From the NCBI GenBank assembly GCA_037783415.1, contig JAZGTN010000149.1, positions 2,542,001 through 2,606,000 on the forward strand: DNA of 64,000 bases, given 5' to 3'. The notes beneath the pieces were generated by a model. It saw nothing but the letters and a program-made list of their open reading frames with translations. It was not told where the DNA came from and ran no database searches. Origin of the DNA: Leptasterias polaris. Taxonomy: Eukaryota; Echinodermata; Asteroidea; Forcipulatida; Asteriidae. The position numbers were made by a program, and so were the translations under genes. Below are positions 63,988-64,000 of the stretch, one piece after another (positions within the stretch are counted from its first letter, which is position 1; each line of letters begins with the position of its first letter).

Positions 63988-64000
63988 GTCTACGGCCATA
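63988..64000 (+). rRNA. 5S rRNA, 3'-truncated by window edge
   Basis: The first 13 nt of the next gene (GTCTACGGCCATA) are present, so the array continues beyond the window. Confidence 0.92.

Larger units (their letters stand above)
1..64000 (+). repeat. Tandem 5S rDNA array, 324 complete units plus two partial, all in one orientation
   Basis: Every base of the window belongs to a repeat unit made of one 5S rRNA gene and one short spacer. Successive gene starts are 194-200 bp apart, with a mean of about 197 bp. The variation comes from two spacer lengths (78 and 82 bp) and 1-bp deletions in gene or spacer. All units point the same way. No inverted unit, insertion, transposon, histone gene, snRNA, spliced-leader RNA or 45S rDNA segment interrupts them. 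Units differ from each other at a modest number of recurrent sites, so there are a few shared variant families rather than random decay. The array runs off both ends of the window, so its full size is unknown. The same unit type could in principle be called a satellite, but the intact 5S fold and terminators make rDNA the right name. Confidence 0.98.

Noticed and set aside
1..64000. CRISPR array
   Set aside because: Regular spacing and repeats are present, but the unit is 197 bp, the intervals are themselves repeats rather than unique spacers, and the repeated part folds as 5S rRNA.
1..64000. 5S-derived SINE (SINE3-like) family
   Set aside because: Units are head-to-tail with complete genes, pol III terminators and no body, tail or target-site duplications.
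1..64000. Linked spliced-leader RNA, U-snRNA, tRNA or histone gene within the 5S units, as in some animals
   Set aside because: The spacers are only 78-82 bp and their content is fully described; none can hold such a gene.
1..64000. A previously undescribed gene system hidden between units
   Set aside because: I followed unit starts through the whole window and each interval is 194-200 bp with recognisable 5S gene and spacer. No interval is long or different enough to hide another element.

Overview
The whole 64 kb window is one uninterrupted head-to-tail array of 5S ribosomal RNA genes, all on the + strand. By hand I located 324 complete copies plus a partial copy at each edge (1-41 and 63988-64000). 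The start-to-start spacing is 194-200 bp (mean about 197 bp): a 117-118 nt 5S gene followed by a 78- or 82-bp non-transcribed spacer. I see no protein gene, transposon, other RNA gene or unique sequence, and no gap longer than one spacer.

The gene is a eukaryotic 5S rRNA. Its two ends pair as helix I, it carries the internal pol III control region (A box, intermediate element, C box), and it is followed within a few bases by a T run. It resembles invertebrate animal 5S RNAs, and from memory it is nearest the mollusc/annelid (spiralian) type. The phylum is an inference; no other gene is present to test it.

Copies fall into four classes by the A-box sequence around gene nt 52-56. About 124 are full length with G56. 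About 120 are 117 nt with one base lost there. About 60 have G56T and about 20 have G56C. Spacers come in two forms, alpha (78 bp) and beta (82 bp), which differ in the centre of a conserved inverted repeat.

Layout by region: 0-9.9 kb holds intact and deletion copies with a 7-unit (1379 bp) higher-order repeat. 9.9-34 kb has all four classes, 1382-bp 7-unit repeats, and two blocks of about 4.5 kb copied 11,257 and 12,046 bp downstream. 34-51 kb is built from blocks repeated at offsets of 7088 and 5305 bp. 51-64 kb has its own marker variants (CTCCGGGG, GTGCGGTAGAC, GATGGAGAC). This layering is what unequal exchange and incomplete homogenisation would produce. Functionally the array would supply 5S rRNA for the large ribosomal subunit through TFIIIA/TFIIIC/pol III; how many copies are active cannot be told from sequence.
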